From assembly GCA_010094025.1 (NCBI GenBank), contig ML991794.1:62001-126000 (forward strand): DNA of 64,000 nt, given 5' to 3'. The DNA comes from Viridothelium virens (taxonomy: Eukaryota; Ascomycota; Dothideomycetes; Trypetheliales; Trypetheliaceae). Below, piece after piece: positions 1 to 11,750 of this stretch. The notes under the pieces are model-generated. The model was not told where the DNA came from, made no database searches, and was given only the letters and a program-made list of their open reading frames with translations. The translations under genes and the position numbers were made by a program. How positions within the stretch are numbered: the stretch's first letter is position 1; every line of letters begins with the position of its first letter.

Positions 1-444
1 ACCAGAAGAATCTCCTATCTGTGGCATTCTCGGTCCTGCTGCCCTCATCCGCACTCTCGAATACCCAATGGCTATCCCCCGTTCCCGGATCAACCTCATT
101 CCACCATCGTAGTCCAACAAGACGCCGTCCTGCGATGTTCTTGATGTAGTAGAAGTCGGCAGCGAGGAGAAGGATAGTGATGATGAAGATCAGAATGAAG
201 TTGCTCGTAAAGCGCAAGCCGAAGAGGTAGACCAGTAGAGAGGCTACAATGAACGAGATTCAGTCAGCAAATGTATCGGTAGTGCAGCATGAAGTCGGGA
301 TGAAGAGCACAAGACAGTTGAGGTACAAGTTGAGCAGGTTGACGTACATATCCTGAAGCCGAGGAAGAAGATGAGAGTGATCGGATGACTACTCAGCCGC
401 CATGTGAGTGAGCCTGGCGCTGGATTGTCAAGATTGTTTGCCAT
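1..444 (-). CDS. TVP23: Tvp23 Golgi membrane protein (N-terminal part, cut by window edge)
   Basis: This is the N-terminal part of Tvp23 (DUF846 family), a small multi-pass Golgi/TGN membrane protein involved in vesicle traffic. Exon 1 runs 444 to 348 and begins [12 protein letters not shown], leading to the conserved [10 protein letters not shown] stretch. A GTACGT...TGTAG intron (347-244) joins in phase to an exon from 243 to the window edge. That exon carries a hydrophobic helix, then [22 protein letters not shown] and a DSHWVFES segment typical of the family. An in-frame stop at 477-475 precedes the Met at 444, so this is the first possible start. The remaining C-terminal helices lie outside the window. 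Identification rests on remembered family motifs. Confidence 0.9.
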
Positions 445-477
445 AACTGGCGAAGCTGGGCAGAAGGGACCAGTTCA

Positions 478-1283
478 AGTCTGTCGAGGTGGTACAACTT
501 TGGTAGGTGAAGTCTCGTGTCATCAAACAGTCGGTTGTTTGTTCTTCCGCTGCCACGTTTTCTTGTCTTCCCTGCTGCCACTCCTGCCTCCGACTCCTGC
601 CTCACCACGCTACCACTCTGCCCCGGACATGCATGGAGTCCAAAGTCGATATGCTTCAACTCTCTCGATTTGCTGAAATGCAATCTAATCATAAAGACGT
701 GGTCGACTCACTGAAATGGGGTCTGTCAATTGCAGGAAAGCTCTCCGACACCATCTTGTTCTAATTGTCCCTTACTAGAGTTGCATTGAACAAGCTCTGT
801 AGCTTGCTGGGGTAGGATGTCTGAATCTTCGTTTTGAATCTGCTTTTCTTTGCCGAAACTCAGCGCGCTTTAGAATAATTCTTTTCTCGACTCATGAGAC
901 CCCAATTGAAATTGTATTTGCCGACAGTTGATATCGACATTTTCATTCTATTTAATGACTACAAACTACTGAAACATGTATCTCTCTTTTCGTAATTTGA
1001 CAATCATCTCTAATTTCCCTCTTGCCAATGATTTACATTGGCACCCATTCACCACTGTATCCTTTAGGCTAAGGGAGTATCCACACCATTCTTCTACATG
1101 ATATGGCAAACAATTCACATCAGAGCTGACATCAACATCTTCCCGACTTCGGAATTATGGCAATGACAAATAGCAGAGGCTATGAGAAGTATTGTGCTTG
1201 GCACCCCAGCTAAGTTGCTCATAATGTGCTTTTCTGTCTTTTCTCCTTACGATGGCCATTTGACTTATTGAAGTATATTAAGA
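478..1283. other. Intergenic, no gene seen
   Basis: Upstream of TVP23 and downstream of the reductase gene. Only short ORFs without recognisable domains are present. It probably holds the TVP23 promoter and the 3' untranslated region of the reductase. Confidence 0.6.
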
Positions 1284-2378
1284 TTACCTGAGTCCTGGTG
1301 TCTCATCTATCCTCACAACAAGTTTCTGGGCATGGGCTTTCCCCTCTCTCAGAGTTTTCAGAGCCTTTTCTATACCTTGCAAGCCGCCCTCAATGACTGT
1401 TGGTGGATGGGGTTGGATGCGGCCTTCTCGGAACCATTTTCCCACCAAGTTCGCATGGACGAGGCCAAAGTCATCACCTGAATCAAATCCCATTCTACCG
1501 TGCGCTCCATCGTTCTTGAATCCTTCCCACAGTCCTCCCGCCATGGTCGAATTCTTCTCGAATCCATCAGGGACTTCATGGATATTGAAAGGTAAAACAA
1601 TGCTGATGCGCCCACCCGGCTCCAGCACCTTACATGCATTTGCGGACGACCCTTTCTCGCTTACACAATCAAACACGACTGAGAGTTCGCGCCCTCTGAG
1701 CGCCTTCTTCAGCTCCTCGACGAGCTTCTCATCGCCCTGGCGATAGTCAACAACCACGTCTCCCTTGCTCTCATCGATCAAGCCCTCGACGAATGCGATG
1801 CCGCTCCCCGCAACGCATATCAAGGGATGGATGTCGGCCAAGACACAAAGCCTCACCGCAGCAGCGCCCACACTACCAGCCGCACCATATATCAACACTG
1901 GCTGCTCCCTTTTTCCCGTCCCCGTCTCGGACGGCTGCCGCTGCCAAGGCAACGGTAGCCTCAACATCGTGAACAAGCCGATACTTGCCATCATATTCGC
2001 CATCGGCACCGTTGCCGCCTCTTCAAAGTTACGGTCCCCGATATGGAACGTTGTGTGGTCCCACACAAGTGAGTACTCGGCATAGCTGCCATGGGGTGCG
2101 CCCAACTGGTGCAGAGCCGCGACGCGGTCGCCGGGTCGGAAGTTATAGACGGCAGAACCGACGGCGTGTACAATGCCAGCAATGTCGTCGCCTGAGTTAG
2201 GGCAGTCGCCGATGCTGACCAGGAGGCCGGCAGGCATCTTCCAGTCTTTGGGATTGCAGCCTGAAACGACGACTTTAATGATGATGTGATGAGGGTTTGT
2301 GATCTGAGGCATAGGAACTTCATGGATCGTGACGTTCGTATTCTCGTCGATGTGTGCTTCCTTCATTGTTTGGGCCAT
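1284..2378 (-). CDS. Zinc-independent medium-chain reductase (trans-enoyl reductase/quinone reductase-like)
   Basis: A single-exon protein of 364 residues in the MDR superfamily. The N-terminal GroES-like half contains a GCNPKDWK stretch, GDDIAG and FRPGDRV. The Rossmann half has a nucleotide-binding YGAAGSVGAAA motif near residue 165. The usual catalytic zinc ligands and the structural four-Cys zinc loop are not visible, which fits the zinc-free branch that includes ToxD-like and trans-acting enoyl reductases of fungal polyketide pathways. Substrate cannot be told. It is transcribed divergently from the lyase-like gene at 3410. It lies about 10 kb from the main cluster and no reducing PKS is present in the window, so a role as a trans enoyl reductase is only a family-level possibility. 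Confidence 0.85.
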   Translation of the reverse strand: MAQTMKEAHIDENTNVTIHEVPMPQITNPHHIIIKVVVSGCNPKDWKMPAGLLVSIGDCPNSGDDIAGIVHAVGSAVYNFRPGDRVAALHQLGAPHGSYAEYSLVWDHTTFHIGDRNFEEAATVPMANMMASIGLFTMLRLPLPWQRQPSETGTGKREQPVLIYGAAGSVGAAAVRLCVLADIHPLICVAGSGIAFVEGLIDESKGDVVVDYRQGDEKLVEELKKALRGRELSVVFDCVSEKGSSANACKVLEPGGRISIVLPFNIHEVPDGFEKNSTMAGGLWEGFKNDGAHGRMGFDSGDDFGLVHANLVGKWFREGRIQPHPPTVIEGGLQGIEKALKTLREGKAHAQKLVVRIDETPGLR

Positions 2379-3409
2379 GGTAGTGGAAGATTGAATCGTC
2401 CCTTGTTCTAGAACGAAATGGACGTGGCGTCTGGCGCGATACGTCCAATTATCCGTTAAATTTCCAGTGTCAGGACTGGAAATTTGAGTTGGCTTAAGAA
2501 TTGCAGTGACTCTGGAGAATTGCCTTGGGTGCTTTTTAATATAGTCTCACACTTGTGACAACCCCCTTCGGCCGCCAATGGCGGTATTTGGTTCACAAAC
2601 CAATATCAGGGTATCCATGGCCGAAGTACCGCGTCGTCGGGCATTGTTATCCGGTTTGATCGAGGCGAATATCGTCATTATACTGCTAAACCCCTGATGC
2701 CCTCGCCGTGCCCTGGGTTTCTACCTTACATAAACAATCTCAGGCAATCAGCTTGCATATGCACGAACGCCACTCCCCGCACACCTGCATAGGGCCTTGT
2801 TCTTATCCTCTATCGCCAAATCTTAGTGCCGTGATGTACCAATGAAAATACTGGGTATTCTGCTTGAGTAGCCATTTGAATGGATGGTTCAGAATGCTAA
2901 AGATCTTTTTTCCTGGGACTACAAGCCTCCATCTTTGTGCATTCGACGGTGCCAAGTAGCCACCAGAAGGGACACCATTACACCAACCCATGGTCCTCCA
3001 AGCTCCGTTCAACACTTCCGAAGCGGATTAAAGGGTGGACTTCACCTATGCTGGGAAAGTTTATTAAATAGCTCCGACTTTCGTATTTGAGCCGGAACGC
3101 CTTGCCCACGTAACGTAGCTTACGGCAGATCACAAATCGTTTCCAGACTCATTTTCTGGTATACTTAGGAAAGTCTCCTGCATCATTCTGTAGTAGGTTA
3201 CAAGGAAATTGCACGTTCAGCGCAACCTATCGTACACAAAGTACTAGGGTTAAAAGGCACTCACATCCCTCCGATAACCTTCTAGAAAACCGTCAGCATT
3301 TGCTTGAAAACGTTTTCTGGGCTTCCTTTCTAAACTGCCTTACTTCCACCTCTACATTCATTGATCAAAGATAAAATCGTCTGGATTTTCCCCGAATCCT
3401 TCCTCGATA
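2379..3409. promoter_or_regulatory. Bidirectional intergenic region between reductase and lyase-like gene
   Basis: About 1 kb between two divergent starts. It holds a CG-rich TTCGGCCGCCAA stretch near 2568. No clear TATA box, repeat or RNA gene was seen. Short ORFs here (for example 2803-3015 minus) look like chance. Confidence 0.5.
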
Positions 3410-4178
3410 ATGCAAAACGTGAATGATGTTCCTCCAATCGAGGTTGACCTCAAAGCCCATCCGACGGCGCAGAAACTTGTAGATACTTGTCGCGAGTTCT
3501 TTTCTGAGGTGGAAGACCTGTGAGTGACCCATAACCTGCCTCCTTTATCGCCCATACTGCCCTCTATCATATGCCGTATAAACCACACTGGACTGGAACT
3601 CATCTTTCCATTAGAACACCTGGCCATGACCTCGAAAACTACCTTAACAAAAATTACGGACCTGGCAATAACCTCTACGAAGGTATGTGCTCGCTTACCA
3701 GACAAGGACTTTCAGAGGGCTGGGTTGCCAATATCGAACTCGATGGCAAGAGGTATCGCCGAAGCAAGATTCTCTTGCCCTCTGATGAAAACCGATACTT
3801 TAGCATCACAACGGTGTTCATGGAAAGCAGTGATGAGTACTCCGGCCAGTATCACTCTCATCCGTATGGCGAGATCAACTGTGTCGTCCAGCTTGATAAG
3901 ACAGCTGAGCTCAAAGGAATGCAGGGCTGGCAGGGAGCAGGTTGGACAAGTCCTGGACCGGGAACACACCAGTAAGTGCCTCAGAGCCATGGAGCAGACC
4001 CGAAAACACCCACGAATGTAGTCTCCAGAGCGAGGGAGAGTAAACGAGACAAAGACCGCTGACATAGTATAGCTACCCTCAAGTAAGGAAAGGAGCATTG
4101 ATTGCGCTGTTCTTTTTGCCGGCCGGCAGAATCAGCTACAAGAAGAGCCCGGGAGATCCTCAACCCCCATATTTGTAG
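3410..4178 (+). CDS. 4-hydroxylaminobenzoate lyase-like protein (PnbB/DUF4863 family)
   Basis: A three-exon gene: 3410-3519, 3615-3971 and 4073-4178, giving 190 residues. The introns are GTGAGT...TTAG and GTAAGT...TATAG, and both join in phase. The first start, ATGCAAAAC, is used. The protein matches the small family annotated as 4-hydroxylaminobenzoate lyase. Recognisable segments are LTPGHDLENYLN, ELDGKRYRRSKIL, YFSITTVFMESS, QYHSHPYGEINCV, GWQGAGWTSPGPGTH and GALIALFFLPAGRISY. The His-rich HSHPYGE box is a likely metal or catalytic site in a cupin-like fold. In bacteria PnbB converts 4-hydroxylaminobenzoate to protocatechuate; the fungal role is not established. The truncated single-exon frame from 3571 lacks the true ends. 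Confidence 0.85.
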
Positions 4179-4695
4179 TACCACAAGCATCTGTATGGAG
4201 TAAATGGTTCTGGAATCCAACCAGAAGGCCTGAATGGAACGGAGACTAGAGATAGCTAGCGAGGAACTACGTTCAATAACAAGATGCACACATGCGTGTA
4301 GAGTTGTGGATTTTACACGCATTGAAGGTTCGAATACTCAAAAGTCTCGTACGTAAGCGTACACGTAGTGTAATACAGCAACGTGGTTCTTTGTGTTTCA
4401 AAAATTACGACCCTCCTGGATCAGGGGCATGGCCGGGACAGAGCTGGCCCCGTAGCCTCGCCCGTGTCGCCAACCAAAGGCTGTGACGCGTTTTGTTTGG
4501 TGAACTTTGACGACGAGCACAGCTTATTTCTCAAACATTACGCCCCAAGCAGAAGACCGCCAATGCCGAGCCTACCCAACTTATTTTACAACTGTTCTTG
4601 AAGGACGCAAGAACTCGTCTACCTGGAGGGTAACTCCGTAGACCGACTCTGCCAAGACCAGTCCCTCTAGCGGATATGGTTCCAGAGCTCCTGCG
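4179..4695. other. Intergenic, no gene seen
   Basis: Lies between the lyase-like gene and the TED1-like gene. It contains a GGTTCGAAT string at 4328-4336 resembling a tRNA B box, but the flanks do not fold into a tRNA. Presumably the promoter of the next gene. Confidence 0.55.
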
Positions 4696-6954
4696 ATGAC
4701 CTCCCCACCTCCGAATTCCACCAAACGCAACTACCACCGGGCTTCCTCTATCGCAGATCGGGTCCGATACAATCTAGATCCCTTCATTGGCAGACCTCTC
4801 AGACAGGCAAGCCGAACCTGGTGGTGGAGGGATGCTCGCCAGTTCTCAGCATCATGGCGGCTGGCACGCATCTTCAGCATTTCTAATGTCTTAATTTACC
4901 TATGGATGTTCGTGTGCTATTGGGGAGAGCGCTCGACGTTCAACCATCACATTGAAGCTTGTGAATGGGGTAATTGGGAACAATGGGTATTGCATCCCTA
5001 CACCGCACTACCGAAAGTGTTCTGCATGACCAGGTGTTAACCAGCTGTACAGCCCGCCGAAGCGAACCCACATCATCTCGTGTTTGTCGCGGACCCTCAG
5101 CTAGTTGATCCTCATACGTATCCAGGCCGGCCATGGCCTCTATCTACAGCGACTGTGCGATACACCGATCTCTACCTTCAGCGCGCATTCTCTCGCATGC
5201 AATATGACCTATACCCGGATACTATAATTTTCCTTGGAGACCTGTTCGATGGCGGCCGTGAATGGTCTACGTATCAGAGTGAAAGCCCGGAGAAGGAATG
5301 GCACAAATATGGAGAAGACTTCTGGCTGCAGGAATACGACCGCTTTGGGCGATTGTTCTTCACCCACTGGATCGACGCAGGCATTGCGGCCAGGCCTGGA
5401 CAGCCTGGGCGCAAACTCATTGCGAGTCTCCCTGGAAACCATGACCTTGGCTTTGGAGCGGGCATACAGCAGCCCGTAAGAGCAAGATTTAATGCATATT
5501 TTGGTGAAGGAAATAGGGTAGATGTATTTGGCAATCACACCTTTATTTCTGTAGACACAGTCTCCCTGTCAGCCATGGATGACCCACAAACAGATCCCGC
5601 CATTTGGTCACCCACCGAGGCATTTTTAACCGGCGTGCGCGATGCTAAGCGACGTGCTGCCGGAAAAGAGTTGCGATTGCAGGCTGGGAAAACTTCAACG
5701 GGGCGGTTTGTACACAAAGTCACAGACACCGATACTACGTATCCTATCCTCAAGTCCGACGACGTCACCGAATTTCCAACTGTACTCCTTTCTCATGTAC
5801 CTTTGTACAGAGCAGAAGGGACACCGTGTGGCCCGCAACGGGAGCGTTGGCCTCCATCTCCAGAAGCATGGCCAACTGCACCTGGAAAGAAGACACCAGA
5901 GCACTCGCCAGTCTACGATGAGCGCAATGCAATTCGCGTAGCAGCAGGATACCAATACCAGAACGTCCTCACGCCCGAAATCAGCCAGGACATCACGAAA
6001 CGCATCGGCGACGTGAGCTACGCCTTCAGCGGCGACGATCACGACTACTGCGAAGTCGTGCACCGCAGCTACCCCAACGCTGGCAGCGGCATCCGCGAAA
6101 TCACCGTCAAAAGCCTCAGCTGGGCCATGGGCGTCCGCCGCCCCGGCTTCGTCATGCTCAGCCTCTGGAACCCCGTCGACGCGCTGGGCAACAGCATTGG
6201 CAACGCCGACCAGCCCACCCTGCAAACCCACCTCTGCCTCCTCCCCGACCAACTCGGCATCTTCATCCGCTACGCCCTCCTCGCCCTCCTCAGCATCGCC
6301 ATCCTCGCCGCCCGCGCTGTCGCGCTCGCGTATGGCTACCTCGCGCCCGCCGCTTCCCCCACCCACGGGAAAGCCACCCCCATCCTCCCCCTCTCCCGCG
6401 ACTCCAGTCCCGCGGCGGCGCACCGCCGCACCCGCGCCGACAGCCTCCGTGAGTCTGAGACATTCACCGCCACCATGTCGGATAAGCAGCATCCGGGGCA
6501 TCTCTCGGCGCGCAACGCGGCGTCCCGTGTTCGGAGCGTCAGTCCCGCACTCGGGGGCTACGGACTGCCTTCTCAGACCCCGCAGCAGTTTCCGAATAGC
6601 CAGGTTGTGGGTGGTGGAGGGAATGTGGTTGCGGTGGGGATGGGCAACGGCAGTGGGAATGGTTCGCTGGTGGATCGGGCAGGGTATTATCCCGAGCGAG
6701 ACGAGGATTTGTTGAAGCGGGTGCAGCGTAAGAGGGAGAGCCTGAGGGGAAAGATTCAGAGTGGAGTTGAGGGGTTGGGGTTGGGGTTTCTGCCGAACTT
6801 GACGCAGGAGGAGATGGAATTGGATAGGAAGGCGGCGGCGATGGCGAGGAGAAGGATGGCGCCCGCGTGGGCAGCATGGGAGGGATTGAAGAGTTTCGGA
6901 AAAGTATTGGGGGTGGTACTTATCTGGTACTTCTGGTTGTTAAGGAATGGGTGA
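4696..6954 (+). CDS. TED1: Ted1/Cdc1-type metallophosphoesterase of the ER
   Basis: Two exons, 4696-4986 and 5053-6954, joined by a GTATTG...TGTACAG intron, give 730 residues. An N-terminal membrane segment (ISNVLIYLWMFVCYW) precedes a calcineurin-like phosphoesterase domain. Metal-site blocks are VADPQLVDPH, GDLFDGGREW, LPGNHDLGFG, LLSHVPLYR and GDDHDYC; in the last the usual GHxH is replaced by a GDDHDYC form. Further hydrophobic helices follow near LGIFIRYALLALLSIAILA and at the extreme C terminus (VLGVVLIWYFWLL). Yeast Ted1 removes an ethanolamine phosphate from GPI anchors in the ER; the same job is inferred here. A Ser/Pro/Ala-rich, probably disordered stretch lies between the second and third membrane segments. 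GC content is visibly higher after about 6000. Confidence 0.88.
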
Positions 6955-8102
6955 CTGAACGCGTGGGAGGTTCAGTCCTTGGAAAGCTATCCAATCCAGA
7001 TTTATTTGTTCGCATACGACAAGCACTCTGCGGTGAAAAGCAAAATACTGCTCATCTCACGATAGGGCATCTTACTGTCCAAAGACCACGTTCTGGCAGC
7101 AGTAGGCACAGTCTCACCTTCTCGCGCTCCCTCCTGCGCTCCCTGGGTGAAAAGTATTCAGCGTTCTCCCAATCAAATCAGCCCACTACTTCCAGAATAT
7201 CTAGATCGACCCCAATGCTGTGAGATCCTAGATTACCGTGACAGAAGATGTACGCAGGGTGAATTAGCTGATTTTGGACTCCCAATACGGTCTGTCGTCG
7301 AAGTCCAGTGTACAAGGCGGCGGCATGCCAAACCCATTGATTCCGGTTGCCGTCGATTTAAGCGTACCAAGCAGCTCCGCCACACGAACCTCACCTTCTG
7401 ACTTGCTGCATGCAGAGGATTTATCTAGGTGGACCCATGCTATACGAATCTTGATGTTAGACTTGCGTGCCCGCTCGAAGGTCTGGAATGTTTTTAGCTG
7501 CTGGTCTCGCTGGCTACACTGCAGAGACACTGTGGCCGCTTGCTGTTATCTTTTCCCCGGGTTGACACGAGAAGCAGATCATGTGATCAGGCTGCAAACG
7601 CTGCTGGGTGTCGTTGAAAGGTACCTACGGGTAGACATGTGTAAAGGAGACGGCTCTAATCGACGGTGCCGCGAGGGGCATGGGGCCCAGTACACGAACC
7701 GAAAAGAAAGGATCTACCTAGGCAGGGGCACTGACAGTCCCGCAAAACACTGTAGAGTACTCTCTACACTGAGCAAGGCTCCTCATCGTATCATGAGCAT
7801 AGACTGCAAGCCGGAAAAGGGGTATTCAAGCAGTTTCTACTTCCAACTTAGTCTTTGGAAAATGTTTTTGCTTCCGGGTAAAAATGAATGGCTGGGCCGC
7901 ATTGGCCAATCCAACACAATGTGGCGCACAATAATGATGACTTCACGCCCGGGGACGGAGGCCGGTGGAGGATTTACGCCGCTTGTTGACTTATGCACCG
8001 TATATTACTTATCTCCGTCGCTCATCGAGAGCATAATTAAACCTCGCCCCTTCGTCTCCCTTCGATATTGCATCCGACTAACTGTGAGGACATCCAGTCA
8101 TT
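6955..8102. other. Intergenic, no convincing gene
   Basis: A 325-codon frame (7274-8251, plus) crosses most of this stretch but runs out of frame into the F-box gene, has no recognisable domain and has poor codon composition. No RNA gene or repeat was seen. Confidence 0.55.
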
Positions 8103-9651
8103 ATGGATGCAGCCCAAGGACCACGTCTTGGTGCACTCCCTACAGAGATTCTATGGCGTATTGCCCGTCATTGTCCGGCCGAGACATGCCTCAATCTCAC
8201 ACAGGTATCACGCCATTTGCGAACTTCTCTTTACGACAGACTAGTCTTTAGGGAAATCATCATTCAAAGTCGGTTAAGAGCGCAATCAGAGAATTTGTTG
8301 ATTCCAAAGTCTCCCGAGTCGACGGATTCACCGCGAACTACGAGAGCAGCTGCTAGAGAGGCTGAAGAACTCACTCAATTACGTAGCATACCTCCCAACT
8401 TTAGCATAGAAAGGCTAGAAAAGTTGCTTGGAGATGATCTTCAAGCATGGATTAGGGTTGCTGTAGCGGAATCAAAGGCGTACCAGATAAACAAAGAACT
8501 ACCAGCTATTGCAGATAAGGATGAGTACTGCAGTACCGGTAAGGCCTTATTGCACGGGATTTACAAATACGGGACCGTATTATCGACACTACATCGTAAG
8601 TGTTACTAAACGATGCGTAGAAAAGTTCGTTATGCTGATTTAAACTTGACCCTTGGGTATATGGAGAGCTGGTCACCAAATTTCTGGCGTCAAGAATATC
8701 TTCGGCTAAACTAGGTAAGCATCATAACCTGGACTTTGCTCGCAAGCCTCGCGCTTACAGACAGCTCCGTAGACTCTCGTGGCAAGCCAGATTTGGGAAT
8801 TGGGGCCGGCGATGACGTGTTGCCTGCACTCTCATTCAATATCTGCGCCGCGGCACTTTCCAGTGAGTTTTGAGAGGTCTCACTTACCCGACGTGCCTTT
8901 TCTAATAGAACCAGATCCCAAATCCGTTGATTCCCAGCATACGGCATGTAAAATCATCGCAGATACGTCACTCCGTTGTGAAGAAGAAGCCGACTCTCCA
9001 GATTCGACCGCGACACAATTTGCCCTCGCCGCCTGCACTGCTCTTCTCGAAACCCATCTCGATGGCGAACCAGACTCCGATCCCCAGCTCCCTCGCATCC
9101 AAGACCTTCCTTGGATCACCGACATCGAGAAAGGCGTAATTCCTCTACCATGCGCGCCACCCTCATCCTCCGAGAAGCCCAACCGTTTTGTCAGCTGGTC
9201 TGACTGGGAATCCGACTGTATTCACCGCATGACGGATCCGAACTGGCTCGAAGACGGCTACTGGTGCGGCTACTGGAGTTTCGACGGCGCGCTTGTCCAA
9301 GGTGTCCCACGAGTGCAATTCGCTGACGCTGTTGAGGGCCTTGTCTTCCGCGTTCACCGTGCCCGTCCCTCAGATCGGGGCCCGACGCCGCATCGGATCC
9401 GTGCTTTGTATCCGAATAGCGGCCACAATTTCCATCTTGAGGGCGAATTCACACGGGATGGACAATTCACCATGGGGCCACCCGGCGATTTCTGGGTCTG
9501 GAGGGGCAGGATGACGCCGTTTGGTATGTTTGGTTTTTGGGGTAGTACTGACTGGAGCAGGGTTGCGGGAATTTGCTGGCTGTGGAAGAAGTCCTGGAGC
9601 GATGCCGCGAGGGAGGAGAAGATACAGCGAAAGCAAAGCAATGGGGAATAG
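8103..9651 (+). CDS. F-box protein with fungal C-terminal WCGYWSF-type domain
   Basis: A four-exon model: 8103-8595, 8667-8714, 8761-8862 and 8909-9651, giving 461 residues. All three introns are GT-AG and in phase. The N-terminal F-box reads LGALPTEILWRIARHCP then LNLTQVSRHLR, which would bind Skp1 in an SCF ubiquitin ligase. The C-terminal half carries WSDWESDCIHRMTDPNWLED followed by GYWCGYWSFDG and a beta-rich stretch ending WLWKKSWSDA. This layout recurs in ascomycete F-box proteins of unknown substrate. Upstream sequence contains GAGGACATCCAGTCATT just before the start. The 48-nt second exon, whose upstream acceptor (TATGGAG) lacks a pyrimidine tract, is the least certain part. Confidence 0.82.
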
Positions 9652-10532
9652 TGAAGGGTATCCAATGGTAAGGAAGTTTGAGAGGGAAAGACACGCTCAA
9701 CCAGTCTTTGAGAACTTTATCGTGTTTCAGGGTACAGAGGTCAGGACTGAAGAGATTGAATCTTGTGGGACGTTTGACAAAAGTGTTGTACGCAGCTTTG
9801 CCGAGCCTGCCATGTTGTGCTTAAGCTCAGTCTATATCTACCGGGCATCCCGAGATAATCATTACAACAGCATTGCTCAGTCACGTTATCGCTCTCCTAG
9901 CCTTCGTGTGTCACCACATCAGTATTCGGTCAGTCAGCAATGCGGCTCACTGATGAAGTGTCGCAGGAATTTGGGCCCGTCCTTTGCCCTTGGGAAAAAC
10001 CACTACATACCTTTAAGATCAGTCGATCTAATGGGTTCTTGAACGCTCGCCGGAGAAAGCATCACTGTTGATTAATCATCAATACACAATCGTCTCCCGG
10101 CTCGGCGAAGTGCGACTTGCTTCTAAGACAACTTAATGGGATATTTCACCATTTGTAGGATAACACAGTCGCGAGAACATTCAATATCTCAGGTATGCTT
10201 AATTCCACGGCGGAGCAGATACAGATGGTTGTCATCACAGAATCATTCACGAAGAACACACCGGACATTCAAGATCTCTAATGACAGAGCAACACCATAA
10301 GTGAACCAAGAACGGTGGGGAAGATGGCAATGATGTTGTCGCACCCCTGAGGCACAGGGGTGAGCTGAGCCCCTGCGCCTTCCCCGCAATCCCCGCCCAA
10401 GCTCCCATCCCAGCTTTTTATTTCATCCAGCTCCAATGGATGTCATGCTGAAGGGGTCCACTGCCCTTCAAGCCATGCTTCTGCCGAAATTTTGATCATT
10501 TCTATGAGAAACAAGACTCCAATCTCTCCACT
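9652..10532. other. Intergenic, no gene seen
   Basis: Between the F-box gene and the next plus-strand gene. Only shadow frames and short ORFs. A pyrimidine-rich stretch and a CCCCTGAGGCACAGGGG-like inverted segment near 10345 are the only structure noticed. Confidence 0.5.
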
Positions 10533-11750
10533 ATGACCGCAAATCCCTCCAATGCCGCTCCCGTGGACCCATCCCTCGCCGCCGCCGCCCAAATTCCCCT
10601 CCAAACTTTCACTCTCCCGACCTTCCCCCCCGAAGCCCAGAACCTCAAATCCCTAACCCTCACCTCCGATATCGCCCTCAACGCCTACCACTCCCTCCTC
10701 TCAGACTCTACCTTCTCCCCCGAAACCGCCATCCCCCCTCTGCCCCGCTGCATCGAGTCGCTTACCCTTGAGCTCTTCAGCCTCGGATACCCCCCGGGAT
10801 GGCTCACCCAGCTCAGTCGGCGACTTCCCAATACCAAAGATCTAGTCGTCTATAGCCAGCTGCTGGGCGGTATCACGGCCGAGAGTCAGGCCGACGCAGA
10901 GCGCTTCTTTGAGAATCTGCGTGGGCTGCGGGGCCTGCACCTGCTGGATGTGTTTGCGAAGCCTGGATTCTATGGCGCGATTGGTGATATCCTGTGGGCC
11001 GAGAGGGACACGGAGCAGCAGGCGGGGGAGTTAGGGGTGCGGAAGAGATTACTATTTTTGGAGGTCAATTTCACGTTTCAGCCGCGGCAAAAGGAGTTTT
11101 TGGGGACGTTGCCTGGGAAAGAGTTGCATAGATTGGTGACGCCGAGTTTGGTGACATGCGCATTCAATGTGAGTCCTGCGGATGTCACAAATGATCCGCA
11201 GGATCCGACGAATTTGACGGAGGAGGGTGAGGAGCTGGCGAGTGGGAAGGAGGAAGGCGTGAGGACGCTGGAGGGGAATCTGGCGGAGAAATTGGTGGAG
11301 GCATTGGTGAAGGATGAGTCGAGGCCGAGAGGGCTCAAGGTGCTGAACACAACGCTATATATTCTGACAGTGACACAATTTGGGAAGCTGCTGGAGGCGC
11401 ATCAGGGCTTGCTAATGGTAAGTGCTTCAATCAAAGAAGACGGAAGTGCAGAGAAGTGGAAGAAGGATGTCCGAGATGCGGCGCTACACTGCCCAGAGTT
11501 GGAGCAGATTGAAGTTGTGGTCGTACCAGAGACGCAAGATGCTTCGGCAGAACATCTGAAGAGCACATCAATAAATCTAGTTTCTAGTTGGAAAAGGGAG
11601 GATATTGTAGAGCTCCAGGAGAAATGCCCGAAACTGACGGGCGTAAAGGTGAATCTGCTTCGTATGCAGTCGGCCGGAGTCACAGACTGGATCAAGGAAG
11701 AGGACGGATCTTGGACAAGTCAACCCGAAGGCACGGTTAAATCAAAATGA
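10533..11750 (+). CDS. Conserved hypothetical protein, possibly leucine-rich-repeat-like
   Basis: A single-exon frame of 405 residues that I do not recognise by name. Leucines recur in LKSLTLTSDIALNAYHSLL, CIESLTLELFSLGYPP, LPNTKDLVVYSQLL and LRGLRGLHLLDVF, which suggests an irregular leucine-rich or F-box-associated fold. No F-box, signal peptide or membrane helix is evident. The N-terminus is Ala/Pro rich. Strong codon bias toward C in the first third and absence of stops over 1.2 kb support a real gene. Function is unknown. Confidence 0.75.
   Translation: MTANPSNAAPVDPSLAAAAQIPLQTFTLPTFPPEAQNLKSLTLTSDIALNAYHSLLSDSTFSPETAIPPLPRCIESLTLELFSLGYPPGWLTQLSRRLPNTKDLVVYSQLLGGITAESQADAERFFENLRGLRGLHLLDVFAKPGFYGAIGDILWAERDTEQQAGELGVRKRLLFLEVNFTFQPRQKEFLGTLPGKELHRLVTPSLVTCAFNVSPADVTNDPQDPTNLTEEGEELASGKEEGVRTLEGNLAEKLVEALVKDESRPRGLKVLNTTLYILTVTQFGKLLEAHQGLLMVSASIKEDGSAEKWKKDVRDAALHCPELEQIEVVVVPETQDASAEHLKSTSINLVSSWKREDIVELQEKCPKLTGVKVNLLRMQSAGVTDWIKEEDGSWTSQPEGTVKSK

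Noticed and set aside
4328-4336. GGTTCGAAT, a perfect-looking tRNA B box
   Set aside because: The flanking five bases cannot pair as a T-stem and no acceptor stem or A box is at the right distance.
5695-6501. A 268-codon minus-strand frame opposite the TED1-like gene
   Set aside because: It is the antisense of a well-supported GC-rich exon; Gly/Val/Ala/Asp repetition is the usual shadow pattern.
7274-8251. A 325-codon plus-strand open frame
   Set aside because: It has no recognisable domain, low-complexity composition typical of chance, and its end overlaps the F-box gene in another frame.
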